Source: Lysobacterales bacterium 15-68-25
GTDB taxonomy: Bacteria > Pseudomonadota > Gammaproteobacteria > Xanthomonadales > Rhodanobacteraceae
Direction of reading: 5' to 3'
Length of the DNA stretch: 64,000 nt
Assembly: GCA_002279065.1 (NCBI GenBank)
Contig: NCKB01000008.1
Coordinates: forward strand, 62,001 to 126,000
How positions within the stretch are numbered: position 1 is the first letter of the stretch; the number at the start of each line of letters is the position of its first letter. Below the pieces are notes generated by a model, which had not been told where the DNA came from, did no database searches, and was given only the letters and a program-made list of their open reading frames with translations. Position numbers and translations under genes: made by a program. Shown here piece by piece: positions 17,855-26,308 of the stretch.

Positions 17855-18505
17855 TCAGCCGGCCAGCGCCGCCGCATCGGCCACGGCGATGCCGTCGCGG
17901 GCGAGTGCCGCACGGGTGGGCTCGTCGCCGGCTGGCGTCACCGGGCGGCAGAGATCCCAGAGCACCCGCGTGCGGAAGCCGAGGCGGGCGGCGTCCTGCG
18001 CACTCCACAAGACGCAGACGTCACGCGCCAGGCCGCACAGATAGACCGTGTCCACGTCGCGCTCGCGCAGCCAGCCGGCCAGCCCGGTCGAGGGGCGCGC
18101 GCCACCCGGGCCGTGGTTCTCCCGGAACGCGCTGTAGGAGTCCACGCCGGGGGTGTTGCCCTTGCGGATCACCATGTCCAGGCCCGACCAGTCCACGCCA
18201 GGATGCAGCGCCGCCCCCGGCGTGCCCTGCACGCAGTGGTCCGGCCACAACGTCTGCGGATGACCGTAGAGATCGATGCGGTCGAACGGCGCGCGGTCCG
18301 GGTGCGAGCTGGCGAAGGAGACATGCCCGGACGGGTGCCAGTCCTGGGTGGCGACCACGTGGCCGAAGCAGCGGGTACGCAAGAGTGCGTCGATGCCTGG
18401 CACGATCGCATCGCCCTCGTGGCAGGCCAGCATGCCGCCGGGCATGAAGTCGCGCTGCAGGTCGATGACGAGGAGCGCGGCGCGGGACAGATCGGTGGTG
18501 GCCAT
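17855..18505 (-). CDS. pncA: Nicotinamidase
   Basis: 216 residues of the isochorismatase-like family. It hydrolyses nicotinamide to nicotinate and ammonia in the NAD salvage pathway. The catalytic triad is present: D15 in VIDLQRDF, K115 in IRKGN and C164 in ARDVC. The metal site D55-x-H57-x3-H61 in TQDWHPSGH is that of PncA rather than of a plain isochorismatase. The frame is open 63 codons upstream; 18505 was chosen because family similarity begins there, although no strong ribosome site precedes it. Divergent from the HAD gene. Confidence 0.92.
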   Translation of the reverse strand: MATTDLSRAALLVIDLQRDFMPGGMLACHEGDAIVPGIDALLRTRCFGHVVATQDWHPSGHVSFASSHPDRAPFDRIDLYGHPQTLWPDHCVQGTPGAALHPGVDWSGLDMVIRKGNTPGVDSYSAFRENHGPGGARPSTGLAGWLRERDVDTVYLCGLARDVCVLWSAQDAARLGFRTRVLWDLCRPVTPAGDEPTRAALARDGIAVADAAALAG

Positions 18506-18659
18506 GGCGGTAATGAGCGGGGAGGCAGGTGCCGATGATGCCCGTTCGGCGATCCGGGTGGCGAGTCGGCGACGGTAAGCGACGCCTCTGCGACAATGTT
18601 GCATTGCGCTGCCATCGTCCGCCGGTGGCAGCACGACATCAACCAGGACAGGTGCATCC

Positions 18660-19376
18660 ATGATCACGATGGTCGGCTTCGACGGCGACGACACTCTCTG
18701 GCACAGCGAGGGCTACTACCAGGCGGCCCACGCGGCCTTCGCGGAGATCCTCGGCCACTACGTGGATCTGGGCGACCGCGGCCTGCACGACGACATGCTG
18801 CTTACCGAGCGGCGCAACCTGGCGCTGTTCGGTTACGGTGCCAAAGGCATGACGCTGTCGATGGTGGAGACCGCGATCGCGCTCACCGACGCACGCATCT
18901 CGGCGAAGGACATCCACCGGCTGGTGGAAATCGGCAAGAGCGTGCTGCAGCATCCGGTCGAACTGCTGCCCGGCATCCGCGAGGCGGTGGAGGCGGTGGC
19001 GGGCGAACATGCGGTGGTGCTGATCACCAAGGGCGACCTGTTCCATCAGGAGAAGAAGGTGGCGCAGTCCGGCCTGGCCGACCTGTTCCGCCGCATCGAG
19101 ATCGTGTCGGAGAAGAACGGTGACACCTATCGCCGGCTGTTCGAGGAATTCGCCGTCACGCCGGCGCAGTTCGCGATGGTCGGCAACTCGCTGCGCTCGG
19201 ACATCGAGCCGGTGGTGCGCCTCGGTGGCTGGGGCGTGCACGTTCCCTACCACGTGACCTGGAGCCACGAGCTCGACCATGGGCTGGGCGACTCGCACGA
19301 GCGCCTGGTCACGGTGGAATCGCCGGCCGGCATTCCAGCGGCCGTGCGGACGCTCGGCGAACGGGCCACGGGCTGA
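18660..19376 (+). CDS. HAD family hydrolase
   Basis: 238 residues. Haloacid-dehalogenase motif I is GFDGDDTLW with nucleophile D8 and acid D10; motif II is VLITKGD, and the VGNSLRSDIEP segment gives the motif IV acid (SDxxP, like the pyrimidine 5'-nucleotidase/phosphatase branch). A helical C1 cap lies between motifs I and II. It should be a cytoplasmic small-molecule phosphatase. The start ATG 18660 lies next to the conserved first strand. The 155 bases before it are shared with the divergent pncA promoter. Confidence 0.88.
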   Translation: MITMVGFDGDDTLWHSEGYYQAAHAAFAEILGHYVDLGDRGLHDDMLLTERRNLALFGYGAKGMTLSMVETAIALTDARISAKDIHRLVEIGKSVLQHPVELLPGIREAVEAVAGEHAVVLITKGDLFHQEKKVAQSGLADLFRRIEIVSEKNGDTYRRLFEEFAVTPAQFAMVGNSLRSDIEPVVRLGGWGVHVPYHVTWSHELDHGLGDSHERLVTVESPAGIPAAVRTLGERATG

Positions 19377-19522
19377 GCGCGGCGGGTTTCCTGCGCGCCG
19401 GCGAGGGCCGCGCGGGCGGGCATCCACCTCCCGACCGGCATGCCCGCGTGGCGGATTGCGCCTGACCTGCCGTGCCGGTTGGGCTACAGTGCGGCCGCTT
19501 CCGCACACCGAGCGCTCCCGCC

Positions 19523-20008
19523 ATGCCCCACGAGCCTCACGATGCCGTGCCGCGCATCGTGCTCGATACCAATGTCTGCCTGGACCTGTTCCTGTTCCGC
19601 GACCCGGCCTGTGCGCCGCTGGCCGGCGCGCTGGCGGAAGGTCGGGTGCGTGCGGTGGTGGATGCGGCCTGCCGCGAGGAGTGGCTGCGCGTACTCGAAT
19701 ACCCCAGCGTACCGATCCGCCCGGAGCAGCGCGACGGTCTGCGCGAGCGTTTCGACGCCGTGCTGGAGCGGTTGGCTGACCTCCCCGAACCGGCCAGCCT
19801 GGGGCCGCTTCCGTTATGCCGTGATCCGGACGACCAGAAGTTCCTCGAGCTCGCCCTGGCCAGCGGGGCGCAGTGGCTGCTCAGCAAGGACCGTCATCTG
19901 CTCAAGCTGGCGCGACGCACCCGCAAGGCGGGGCAATTCCTGATCCTCAGGCCGGACCAGTGGTCCGAGGGGCTGGTCGGCAGGACGCTGCTGCGCGAGG
20001 CGGGTTGA
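19523..20008 (+). CDS. PIN-domain protein (putative toxin of the COG1569 type)
   Basis: 161 residues with the PIN fold: IVLDTNVCLD near residue 15 (first Asp), a central Glu (CREEWLRVL), the C-terminal RDPDDQKFLELA acidic cluster and SKDRHLL. PIN proteins are Mg2+-dependent RNases and many act as toxins. No antitoxin-sized ORF lies immediately upstream, so it is either a solitary PIN protein or its partner is elsewhere. Its last 62 bases overlap the 3' end of the convergent sulfotransferase gene. Confidence 0.8.
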   Translation: MPHEPHDAVPRIVLDTNVCLDLFLFRDPACAPLAGALAEGRVRAVVDAACREEWLRVLEYPSVPIRPEQRDGLRERFDAVLERLADLPEPASLGPLPLCRDPDDQKFLELALASGAQWLLSKDRHLLKLARRTRKAGQFLILRPDQWSEGLVGRTLLREAG

Positions 20009-20870
20009 ACGACTGCACGCCGACCGAGCGGCACTGCCGCCGCAGCGGCTCCAGCGGTACCAGCCGCTTTGACAGCCAGTCCAGCAGACCCGGCCCGAAC
20101 AGCGCCCCGGCCTTGCTGCGCGGAGCACGCGGGGTGCCCTGCACCGCCTGCCGCTTCCAGGGCTCGTCGGCCAGGTCGGCGATCGGCTGTGCCCCGGCCT
20201 CGGCCAGCGGCGCATCGGGATCCAGCCGCAGTGCGCCACACAGCCTGCGCCACTCGCGAGGGGTATCGCGGACGAGATCCTCGAGGAACACGAAGTGGTG
20301 GTTCGGTCTCCCGACGTGCTGGGCATGCAGGGTCATCGCCCGATTCCAGCGGTGCGCCCACAACTTCGCACCACCCCCGAAGCCATGATTGTTGTCGTAG
20401 TGGAGGTTGGCGTCGGCGATCGAGGCGACCACGTCCAGGCCGTCGCGGATCACATGGACGAAGCATGCTTCGGGCACGTGCCGCTCGATCTCCGGGATGT
20501 AGAGCAGATGGTTCGGCGTCTTCTCGATCCACATCGTGCGCCCGGCCGCCGAGGCGTGATCGTCGAGCAGGCCGACGAAACGCTCGATGCATCCGGCCAG
20601 GCGCAGCGGCACCATGGCGCCGTCGCCGCCGAGTTTTCCCTGCAGCCGCCCGAGCACCCGTCGACCGGTCCTGCGGGCGAAGCCGAGTTCGATCGCGCGG
20701 CGCGGTCGGCGCGACACGCCGTGGTCGCCCCAGCGCCAGTGCAGCTCGCCGTACAGGTGCTCGAAGAACGCCGTTTCCGGCAGGGTCGCCACGTCGGGAT
20801 GCCGGGCCAGCATGGCCTGGACGATGGTGGTGCCCGAGCGGGGGCAGCCGACGATGAAGGTTCGGCGCAT
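19947..20870 (-). CDS. Sulfotransferase family protein
   Basis: 307 residues. The 5'-phosphosulfate loop is GCPRSGTT (8-15), directly at the N terminus, and the 3'-phosphate segment is VIRDGLDVVAS around residue 140, so PAPS binding is well supported. Such proteins sulfate carbohydrates, lipids or small molecules in the cytoplasm. The acceptor is unknown and no PAPS-synthesis gene is in the window. The last 30 or so residues are Arg/Pro-rich and run antisense to the PIN gene, so the true functional C terminus may be shorter. Confidence 0.82.
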   Translation of the reverse strand: MRRTFIVGCPRSGTTIVQAMLARHPDVATLPETAFFEHLYGELHWRWGDHGVSRRPRRAIELGFARRTGRRVLGRLQGKLGGDGAMVPLRLAGCIERFVGLLDDHASAAGRTMWIEKTPNHLLYIPEIERHVPEACFVHVIRDGLDVVASIADANLHYDNNHGFGGGAKLWAHRWNRAMTLHAQHVGRPNHHFVFLEDLVRDTPREWRRLCGALRLDPDAPLAEAGAQPIADLADEPWKRQAVQGTPRAPRSKAGALFGPGLLDWLSKRLVPLEPLRRQCRSVGVQSFNPPRAAASCRPAPRTTGPA

Positions 20871-21016
20871 GAGTGGTTCCGGGGCTGCGGTGTGGCGTGG
20901 GTCGGTCCGTCCGAACGCGCCTGTGGCCCACGGGTTGACGTTTCCGCTGCGACGTTCCGAAGGGTCGGCGGCAGCGGGCCGATGTGGTTCAATCGCCGCC
21001 TGCCCAACGTGACGAG

Positions 21017-21211
21017 ATGCCCATGCTGGATGCCGTGATGATCGACTGCCCGTATTGCGGCGAGCCGATCGAGATCCTGGTCGAGCCGGCCGAAGAGTCC
21101 TATCGCTACGTCGAGGACTGCCAGGTCTGCTGCCGACCGATCACCATCTCGGTGCAGGTGGACGTGGACGGCGCGGTCCATGTCGGCGCGGGGGCGCAGG
21201 ACGATGTCTGA
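21017..21211 (+). CDS. CPXCG-motif cysteine-rich (zinc-ribbon) protein
   Basis: 64 residues with CPYCGEPI near the N terminus and CQVCCRPI in the middle, the two Cys pairs of the CPXCG cysteine-rich family, which probably bind one Zn2+. An acidic C-terminal tail follows. ATG 21023, six bases on, is an equally possible start. The function of the family is unknown. The gene precedes a small membrane-protein gene by 38 bases and may be co-transcribed with it. Confidence 0.85.
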   Translation: MPMLDAVMIDCPYCGEPIEILVEPAEESYRYVEDCQVCCRPITISVQVDVDGAVHVGAGAQDDV

Positions 21212-21249
21212 GTGCCGTACCTCATCCCGTCGGTCCGGAGCAGCACGCC

Positions 21250-21639
21250 ATGCCGTATGACCAGTCGTGGATGGGTTACGGCTTCGTCGGTGGACTGGAG
21301 GCCGGCGCCATCAGCGCGGTCGCCGGCGCGTTGTTTTTCTCGCTGTTCCACGCAATCGGCCGCCGCGCCGGCTGGAACGAGGCGAGGAAGATCGGCTGGT
21401 CGTATCTGCTTGGCGTGGCGCTGAGCGCCGGTGCCGACATCGCCGACCTGTTCTATTTCAACTACGGCCGGTTGCAGTCGTTGACCCTGCTGCGCGCCAA
21501 GCTGGCCGGGGTGCACGACCCGGACAACCTGGGGCTGCGGGTGTTCTGCGAGCTGGTCGGGGTCGGCGCGGGAATCTGGCTGGCCTGGCTGGCGATCGAC
21601 TGGCATGCGCGCCGCCGCACCCATGCATCGCGTCGTTAG
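21250..21639 (+). CDS. Small membrane protein of unknown function
   Basis: 129 residues with two or three hydrophobic helices (about 10-32 with a Gly-rich face, 48-68 and 95-115) and a basic C-terminal tail (WHARRRTHASRR) that should face the cytoplasm. No recognised family or active-site motif. ATG 21250 begins 38 bases after the zinc-ribbon gene. The stop overlaps the 3' end of the convergent PLD gene by four bases. Confidence 0.65.
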   Translation: MPYDQSWMGYGFVGGLEAGAISAVAGALFFSLFHAIGRRAGWNEARKIGWSYLLGVALSAGADIADLFYFNYGRLQSLTLLRAKLAGVHDPDNLGLRVFCELVGVGAGIWLAWLAIDWHARRRTHASRR

Positions 21640-23015
21640 AGGATCGGATCGAACAACCGCGCCACGTGCATGGCCACGCGGCGCAGGTAGGGCGCCTGCC
21701 GGTACTCGGCCTCGGTGACCGCCAGGCAGTGCGCCAGATCCGCCTGCAGCATCGCCTCGACGGCGCGGGCAAAGGCGTTGTCCACCACGATCGCGCTCAA
21801 CTCGAAGTTCAACCGGAACGAGCGGCTGTCCAGGTTCATGCTGCCGATCGCCGCGGTGTGCTCGTCCACCAGCAGCGCCTTCTGGTGCAGGAAGCCGGGC
21901 TGGTAGCGATACACGCCGATGCCTCGTTGCACGGCCTCGTGCGCATGCAGGGTGGAGGCCAGGAACACCCCGCGGTGATCCGGTCGCGACGGGATCAGCA
22001 CGCGCACGTCCACGCCGCGCAGCACGGCCAGCTGAAGCGCGGCCATCACCGCCGCATCCGGCACGAAGTAGGGCGTGCTCAGCCACAGCCGTTCGCGCGC
22101 GGCGTGAATCAGCGCGGTGAAGCACAGCGACCCGGTCTCCTGGGGATCGGCCGGGCCGCTGGTCACCAGCAGCAGGCTGGCATCGCCCCGCAGGTCGGGA
22201 GCCGGGATCTCGGGCAGGCGCGCGCCGGTGGTCCAGCGCCAGTCGTCGGCAAAGGCCTGGCGCAGGTCGGCCACGGCCGGCCCGGCGAAGCCAAGATGGG
22301 TGTCGCGCCACGGCGACAGCGGTGGCCGCGCGCCGAGGTATTCGTCGCCCACGTTGAGCCCACCGACGAAGCCCCGGACACCGTCGATCACCAGCAGCTT
22401 GCGATGGTTGCGGAAATTGAGCTGGAAGCGGTTGCGCCAGCGCCGCCCGGCGAACGCCCGCACCTCGACCCCGCCGCCGCAGAGTGCATCGACGTAGGAC
22501 TCCGGCAGGTCGTGGCTGCCGATGCCGTCGTAGAGGAGGCGCACGCGCACGCCGGCGGCGGCACGCTCCAGCAGGGCTCGCTGGAAACGCCGACCCAGGT
22601 GGTCGTCGTGCACGATGAAGAACTGCGCCAGCACTTCGTGGCGCGCTTCGGCGATGGCGGTGAACATCGCTTCGAACGCGGCCTCGCCGTCCACCAGCAG
22701 CTGCAATGCGTGGCCGCGACGGAACGGTCTTCCGGCCAGCGTGGCCAGCGCATCCAGGCGCAGGCAGGCCGGGTGCGTGCCCGCCTCCACCGGTGGCGCG
22801 CCGGGGCGTCGGCGAGGCGTTTCCAGATAGCCGTGCACCTGGCTCGATCCCAGGTAGAGATAGGGCACCAGCGTGACGTAGGGCAGCAGTACCAGGCCCA
22901 GTGCCCAGGCCATCGCCCCCTGCGGCGTGCGCGCATGCACCACCGCGTGCATCGCCGCGATCGCACCGAGCGCATGCAGGCCGAGTGCCGCCAGGGCGAT
23001 GAGGTCGGTGAGCAT
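21636..23015 (-). CDS. Cardiolipin synthase-like phospholipase D protein
   Basis: 459 residues. The N terminus has two membrane helices of the PLDc_N type (about 5-58), followed by two phospholipase D domains with complete HKD motifs, NHRKLLVIDG and LHQKALLVDEH, the second followed by GSMNLDSRS. This matches bacterial cardiolipin synthases of the ClsA/B type, which condense phosphatidylglycerol molecules at the inner membrane. Which Cls subtype it is cannot be told. The gene begins one base after the stop of a LysR remnant on the same strand. Confidence 0.88.
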   Translation of the reverse strand: MLTDLIALAALGLHALGAIAAMHAVVHARTPQGAMAWALGLVLLPYVTLVPYLYLGSSQVHGYLETPRRRPGAPPVEAGTHPACLRLDALATLAGRPFRRGHALQLLVDGEAAFEAMFTAIAEARHEVLAQFFIVHDDHLGRRFQRALLERAAAGVRVRLLYDGIGSHDLPESYVDALCGGGVEVRAFAGRRWRNRFQLNFRNHRKLLVIDGVRGFVGGLNVGDEYLGARPPLSPWRDTHLGFAGPAVADLRQAFADDWRWTTGARLPEIPAPDLRGDASLLLVTSGPADPQETGSLCFTALIHAARERLWLSTPYFVPDAAVMAALQLAVLRGVDVRVLIPSRPDHRGVFLASTLHAHEAVQRGIGVYRYQPGFLHQKALLVDEHTAAIGSMNLDSRSFRLNFELSAIVVDNAFARAVEAMLQADLAHCLAVTEAEYRQAPYLRRVAMHVARLFDPIL

Positions 23016-23016
23016 G

Positions 23017-23250
23017 TCAGGTCATCGCCTGGCGCACGGTATCGGGCACGTCGGCTTCATGCTGCCGCAGCCGTTGGTGCACGAAGCCGACGAACAGCCG
23101 GAGCCGGATGGGCAGGAAACGGCGGGTCGGGCAGACGACATGGGTGTGCCTCCGGCGTGGCGATCCGGGCCGGCAGCAGTGCCCGCCGTCCGGCGTGCCC
23201 ATCCTCGGCGATATCCGGGCTGGAGTGAAGTTCGGCTTCCGGCCGACTCC
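23017..23250 (-). pseudogene. Frameshifted C-terminal remnant of a LysR-type regulator
   Basis: Read on the minus strand, one frame gives PDIAEDGHAGRRALLPARI followed by ATPEAH. A +1/-1 shift near 23137-23148 then gives HVVCPTRRFLPIRLRLFV and a tail that stops at 23017. Together they resemble the end of a LysR effector domain (aGrL..lLP.w..p..vyP.RR.lp.rlR.F). No DNA-binding domain remains. Its position divergent from the zinc-dehydrogenase-family gene at 23367 is the usual place for a LysR regulator. The gap 23251-23366 is a likely promoter region with no clear motif. Confidence 0.55.
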
Positions 23251-23366
23251 GAAAGTCAGAGGCACGCGCGCTCACCGGTGCGATCACCGATCATGATGAC
23301 TGACGCCTGCTGCGAGCCGGGTTAGCCTGCTTCCAGGTTCCCCCAGCCCCGTTTCGAGGAGTTGCC

Positions 23367-24383
23367 ATGAAAGCCGTTGCCTACCGCCAGTCATTGCCCA
23401 TCGATGATGCGAGCAGCCTGATCGACGTAAGCCTGCCCGACCCATCGTCCCCTGTCGGCCGCGACCTGCTGGTGCGCGTGCATGCGGTGTCGGTGAACCC
23501 CGTGGACACCAAGATCCGCCGCAACGTGGACCCGGCCGGCGCCGACAAGGTGCTGGGTTGGGACGCGGCCGGCGTGGTGGTGGCGGCCGGGCCGGAAGCA
23601 TCGCTGTTCAAACCGGGCGATGCGGTGTTCTATGCCGGCGCGATCGATCGCCCGGGCAGCAACGCGGAACTGCAGCTGGTGGACGAGCGCATCGTCGGGC
23701 GCAAGCCGGCCACGCTGGACTTCGCCCAGGCCGCCGCGCTGCCGCTGACTGCGATCACCGCGTGGGAGCTCCTGTTCGACCGGCTCGGCGTGGCCCGCGG
23801 TGATTCCGGCGGCACCCTGCTGGTGGTGGGGGCGGCCGGCGGTGTGGGCTCGATGGCCGTACAGATCGCCCGACGGCTCACCGGGCTGACCGTGATCGGC
23901 ACCGCCTCGCGACCGGAAACCCAGGCCTGGGTCCGGGAGCTGGGTGCCCATCACGTGGTCGATCATCGTGGCGGCCTGCTTGGCCCAGTGCGCGCGGTGG
24001 CACCGGAGGGTGTGGACTACGTGATGAGCCTGACCCACACCGAGCAGCACTACGAGGCGCTGGTGGAACTGCTCAAGCCGCAGGGCCGGCTGGGTCTGAT
24101 CGACGACCCGGCCACGCCGATCGACATCCGTGCGATGAAGCGCAAGAGCATCTCCCTGCACTGGGAGTTCATGTACACCCGGTCGCTGTTCCGCACGGCG
24201 GACATCGCCGCCCAGCACCGGCTGCTGCAGGAGGTGGCCGACCTGGTCGACGCCGGCGTGCTTTGCGGCACGATGCGCGAGCATTACGGCACGATCAACG
24301 CGGCCAACCTGCGTCGCGCGCATGCCCAGCTGGAAAGCGGGAGCACCATCGGCAAGATCGTGCTGGAAGGTTTCGGCGACTGA
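23367..24383 (+). CDS. Zinc-binding alcohol dehydrogenase family protein (quinone-oxidoreductase-like MDR)
   Basis: 338 residues of the medium-chain dehydrogenase/reductase superfamily. The N-terminal GroES-like domain (about 1-120) has VNPVDTKIR and GWDAAGVV but lacks the zinc-binding Cys/His set. The Rossmann domain has VVGAAGGVGSMAVQIA around residues 150-165 for NADPH, and the C terminus ends in the family's SGSTIGKIVLEGF. It is expected to be an NADPH-dependent enone/quinone reductase. A GAGGAG ribosome site precedes ATG 23367. The divergent LysR regulator usually found beside such genes has decayed here. Confidence 0.9.
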   Translation: MKAVAYRQSLPIDDASSLIDVSLPDPSSPVGRDLLVRVHAVSVNPVDTKIRRNVDPAGADKVLGWDAAGVVVAAGPEASLFKPGDAVFYAGAIDRPGSNAELQLVDERIVGRKPATLDFAQAAALPLTAITAWELLFDRLGVARGDSGGTLLVVGAAGGVGSMAVQIARRLTGLTVIGTASRPETQAWVRELGAHHVVDHRGGLLGPVRAVAPEGVDYVMSLTHTEQHYEALVELLKPQGRLGLIDDPATPIDIRAMKRKSISLHWEFMYTRSLFRTADIAAQHRLLQEVADLVDAGVLCGTMREHYGTINAANLRRAHAQLESGSTIGKIVLEGFGD

Positions 24384-24459
24384 GCCTGCAACCTTTTCGG
24401 CCCGACCCGCATCTGAAGGATGCGGGCGCCCGGTTGGCGCCTATCGGAGGAGCAGGACG

Positions 24460-24750
24460 ATGGTCACCCTGGCCGTGCTGGTGATGGTGGTGGGTTTGCT
24501 GTGGCTGGCGGCGTCGCTGGTCGGTTTCGTGTTCAAGCTTGCGTTTGCCGTGGTGGGCGGCGTGATCGGCCTGGTGGCCGGCCTGCTGGGCCTGCTGGTG
24601 GGCGCGCTGGCCTTGCTGCTGGTGGCACCGGTGGTGCTGCTGGCGCTGTTGCCGGTGATGTTGCCGGCGCTGGCGCTGGTCGCCCTGGTTTGGCTGGTGG
24701 TGCGCGCCTCGCGCCGTCCGGCGCCGGTGCCGGTCAACACGGCTCGCTGA
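24460..24750 (+). CDS. Small highly hydrophobic membrane protein
   Basis: 96 residues, nearly all Val/Leu/Ala/Gly, forming three or four transmembrane helices and ending in a short basic tail (RASRRPAPVPVN). The Gly-rich middle (GGVIGLVAGLLGLLVG) suggests tight helix packing. A strong ribosome site (GGAGGAG) lies about seven bases before ATG 24460, which supports expression. No family recognised. A shared bidirectional terminator follows at 24761. Confidence 0.65.
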   Translation: MVTLAVLVMVVGLLWLAASLVGFVFKLAFAVVGGVIGLVAGLLGLLVGALALLLVAPVVLLALLPVMLPALALVALVWLVVRASRRPAPVPVNTAR

Positions 24751-24760
24751 TTCGCTCGGA

Positions 24761-24787
24761 AAGCCCCCGGCACGGTGCCGGGGGCTT
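24761..24787. terminator. Bidirectional intrinsic terminator
   Basis: AAGCCCCCGGC (24761-24771), loop ACGGT, GCCGGGGGCTT (24777-24787): an 11-bp stem between the 3' ends of two convergent genes. It lies eleven bases after the plus-strand stop and eleven bases before the minus-strand stop, so it can serve both. Confidence 0.8.
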
Positions 24788-24798
24788 CGTCGTTTCCG

Positions 24799-25467
24799 CT
24801 ACTCGCTGCGCAGGTCGAAATTCACCGGCACCCGTGCCCAGGCGCGCACGGCCTTGCCATCGATCATCGCCGGCTGGAACGACCAGCCGTCCAGCACCTG
24901 GGCGCGCGCGCTGCGATCCAGCAGCACGTAGCCGCTGCTCTGTTCGATCCGCACCTCGATCGGCTTGCCCTGTTCGTCCACCAGCACCCGCAGCAGCACG
25001 GTGCCGTGCATGCGCTGGCGCACCGCCTGCGCGGGATAGCTCAGGGGAGCACGCCGGTAGGCGAGGCTGGCCTCGATCGGCGTGGGGGCGGCCGTGGCGT
25101 CCGGCGCCGTCGGGGCGAGTGTCGGCGTGGTGGCCGGCGGTGCCTGCACGTTGCCGTCCTCGATCGGCGTCACCATCTGCGGCGCGACGGGCGCGGGCTT
25201 GACCCGGGTGACCGGCGCCGGCGGCACCGGCACGGGCAGCGGCTTGACGTCGAGTACGGGCGGCTGGGGTGGGATCGGCGGGGGTGGTGGCGTCCAGCGG
25301 AACGTCAGTGGACGGGGTTCCGGCGGGCTCGCGGTGACGTGTGGGACCAGCGGCCGCATCGCGGCGACCAGCACGACGAGGTTGAGGGCGATGGCGGCAC
25401 TCAGTGCGGCGACGCGCAACTGGTCCGGACGGTGACGCGGAGCAACAGCCAGGCTTGCGGACGACAT
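24799..25467 (-). CDS. TonB-family energy transducer
   Basis: 222 residues with the classic layout: a short cytoplasmic start, one transmembrane helix (about 20-40), a long Pro-rich periplasmic spacer (PPPPPIPPQPP and Lys-Pro repeats, about 50-130) and a C-terminal TonB domain (about 145-222) containing YPAQAVRQRMHGTVLLRVLVDEQG and ending VNFDL. It should couple the proton-motive force to TonB-dependent receptors. A perfect AGGAGGT ribosome site lies before ATG at 25467, so longer frames are not used. No exbB/exbD genes are adjacent. Confidence 0.9.
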   Translation of the reverse strand: MSSASLAVAPRHRPDQLRVAALSAAIALNLVVLVAAMRPLVPHVTASPPEPRPLTFRWTPPPPPIPPQPPVLDVKPLPVPVPPAPVTRVKPAPVAPQMVTPIEDGNVQAPPATTPTLAPTAPDATAAPTPIEASLAYRRAPLSYPAQAVRQRMHGTVLLRVLVDEQGKPIEVRIEQSSGYVLLDRSARAQVLDGWSFQPAMIDGKAVRAWARVPVNFDLRSE

Positions 25468-25748
25468 GGGCGACCTCCTGACAATCGATGCGGGTTGTGT
25501 GGCGCCGCCGCGCTGCCGGGGAGAGCAGTGGGGATCGCGGGGACGCGACCCGAGCCTATGCCGGAAGTCATGGGTGAGGCAAGCGGACGTCTGGACGTCC
25601 AATCGTTACAGCTGCAACGCTTCGCCGTGCCGCGGCGGCGCACAAGGTCGCGTCCGCGCGGCCGCGCCAGGTCGCGCCACGTTCATCCGCAGGCGCCACA
25701 ATGCGGGGGTCGCCGGCCGCCGGCCGGTCCTTCCGAGGGAGCACACCC

Positions 25749-26183
25749 ATGACGATGCGAACCTATCTGGCCGCCGCGGCCCTGCTGGCCGGGCTCGCGG
25801 TCCTGCCGACCACCGTGCAGGCGCGGGATATTTCCTGCCGCATGACGTTCCAGATGTCCGGCTGGTCGGTGTTCTACAAGACCGCCACCGGCAGCGGCAC
25901 CGTTACCTGCAGCAATGGCCAGAGCATGCACGTGAAGCTGCGTGCCAAGGGGGGCGGCCTCACCTTCGGCAAGACCAGGATCGACCACGGCGTCGGCAAG
26001 TTCACCGGCGTCAACAGCATCGCCGACATCAAGGGGCACTACGCGAACGCCGAGGCCCACGCCGGTGCCGAGAAGTCGGCCGACGCCCAGGTGGTGACCA
26101 AGGGCAACGTGTCGTTGGCGCTCAGCGGCAAGGGCGAGGGCTGGAACCTGGGGATCGCCTTCGGCGCCTTCATCATCGAGTGA
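25749..26183 (+). CDS. Secreted protein of unknown function
   Basis: 144 residues with a signal peptide (residues 1-26, cleavage near VQA-RD). The mature part has two cysteines (in ISCRMT and VTCSNG) that could form a disulfide, and a Gly/Lys-rich beta-type sequence ending in GIAFGAFIIE. This suggests a small periplasmic beta-barrel or sandwich. I do not recognise the family. GAGGGAG precedes ATG 25749; ATG 25755 is also possible. Single gene. Confidence 0.7.
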   Translation: MTMRTYLAAAALLAGLAVLPTTVQARDISCRMTFQMSGWSVFYKTATGSGTVTCSNGQSMHVKLRAKGGGLTFGKTRIDHGVGKFTGVNSIADIKGHYANAEAHAGAEKSADAQVVTKGNVSLALSGKGEGWNLGIAFGAFIIE

Positions 26184-26308
26184 GTCCTGCCGGCGGCGGT
26201 GCCTGTGCGCTGCCGCCGGTTTTCCGTGCGCGGCCGTATGCAGGCGAGGTCATACGCGCTATGGTGCGGCGCACTAGAGGCCGCATGGCGGCCGATGGAG
26301 AGCTCTCC

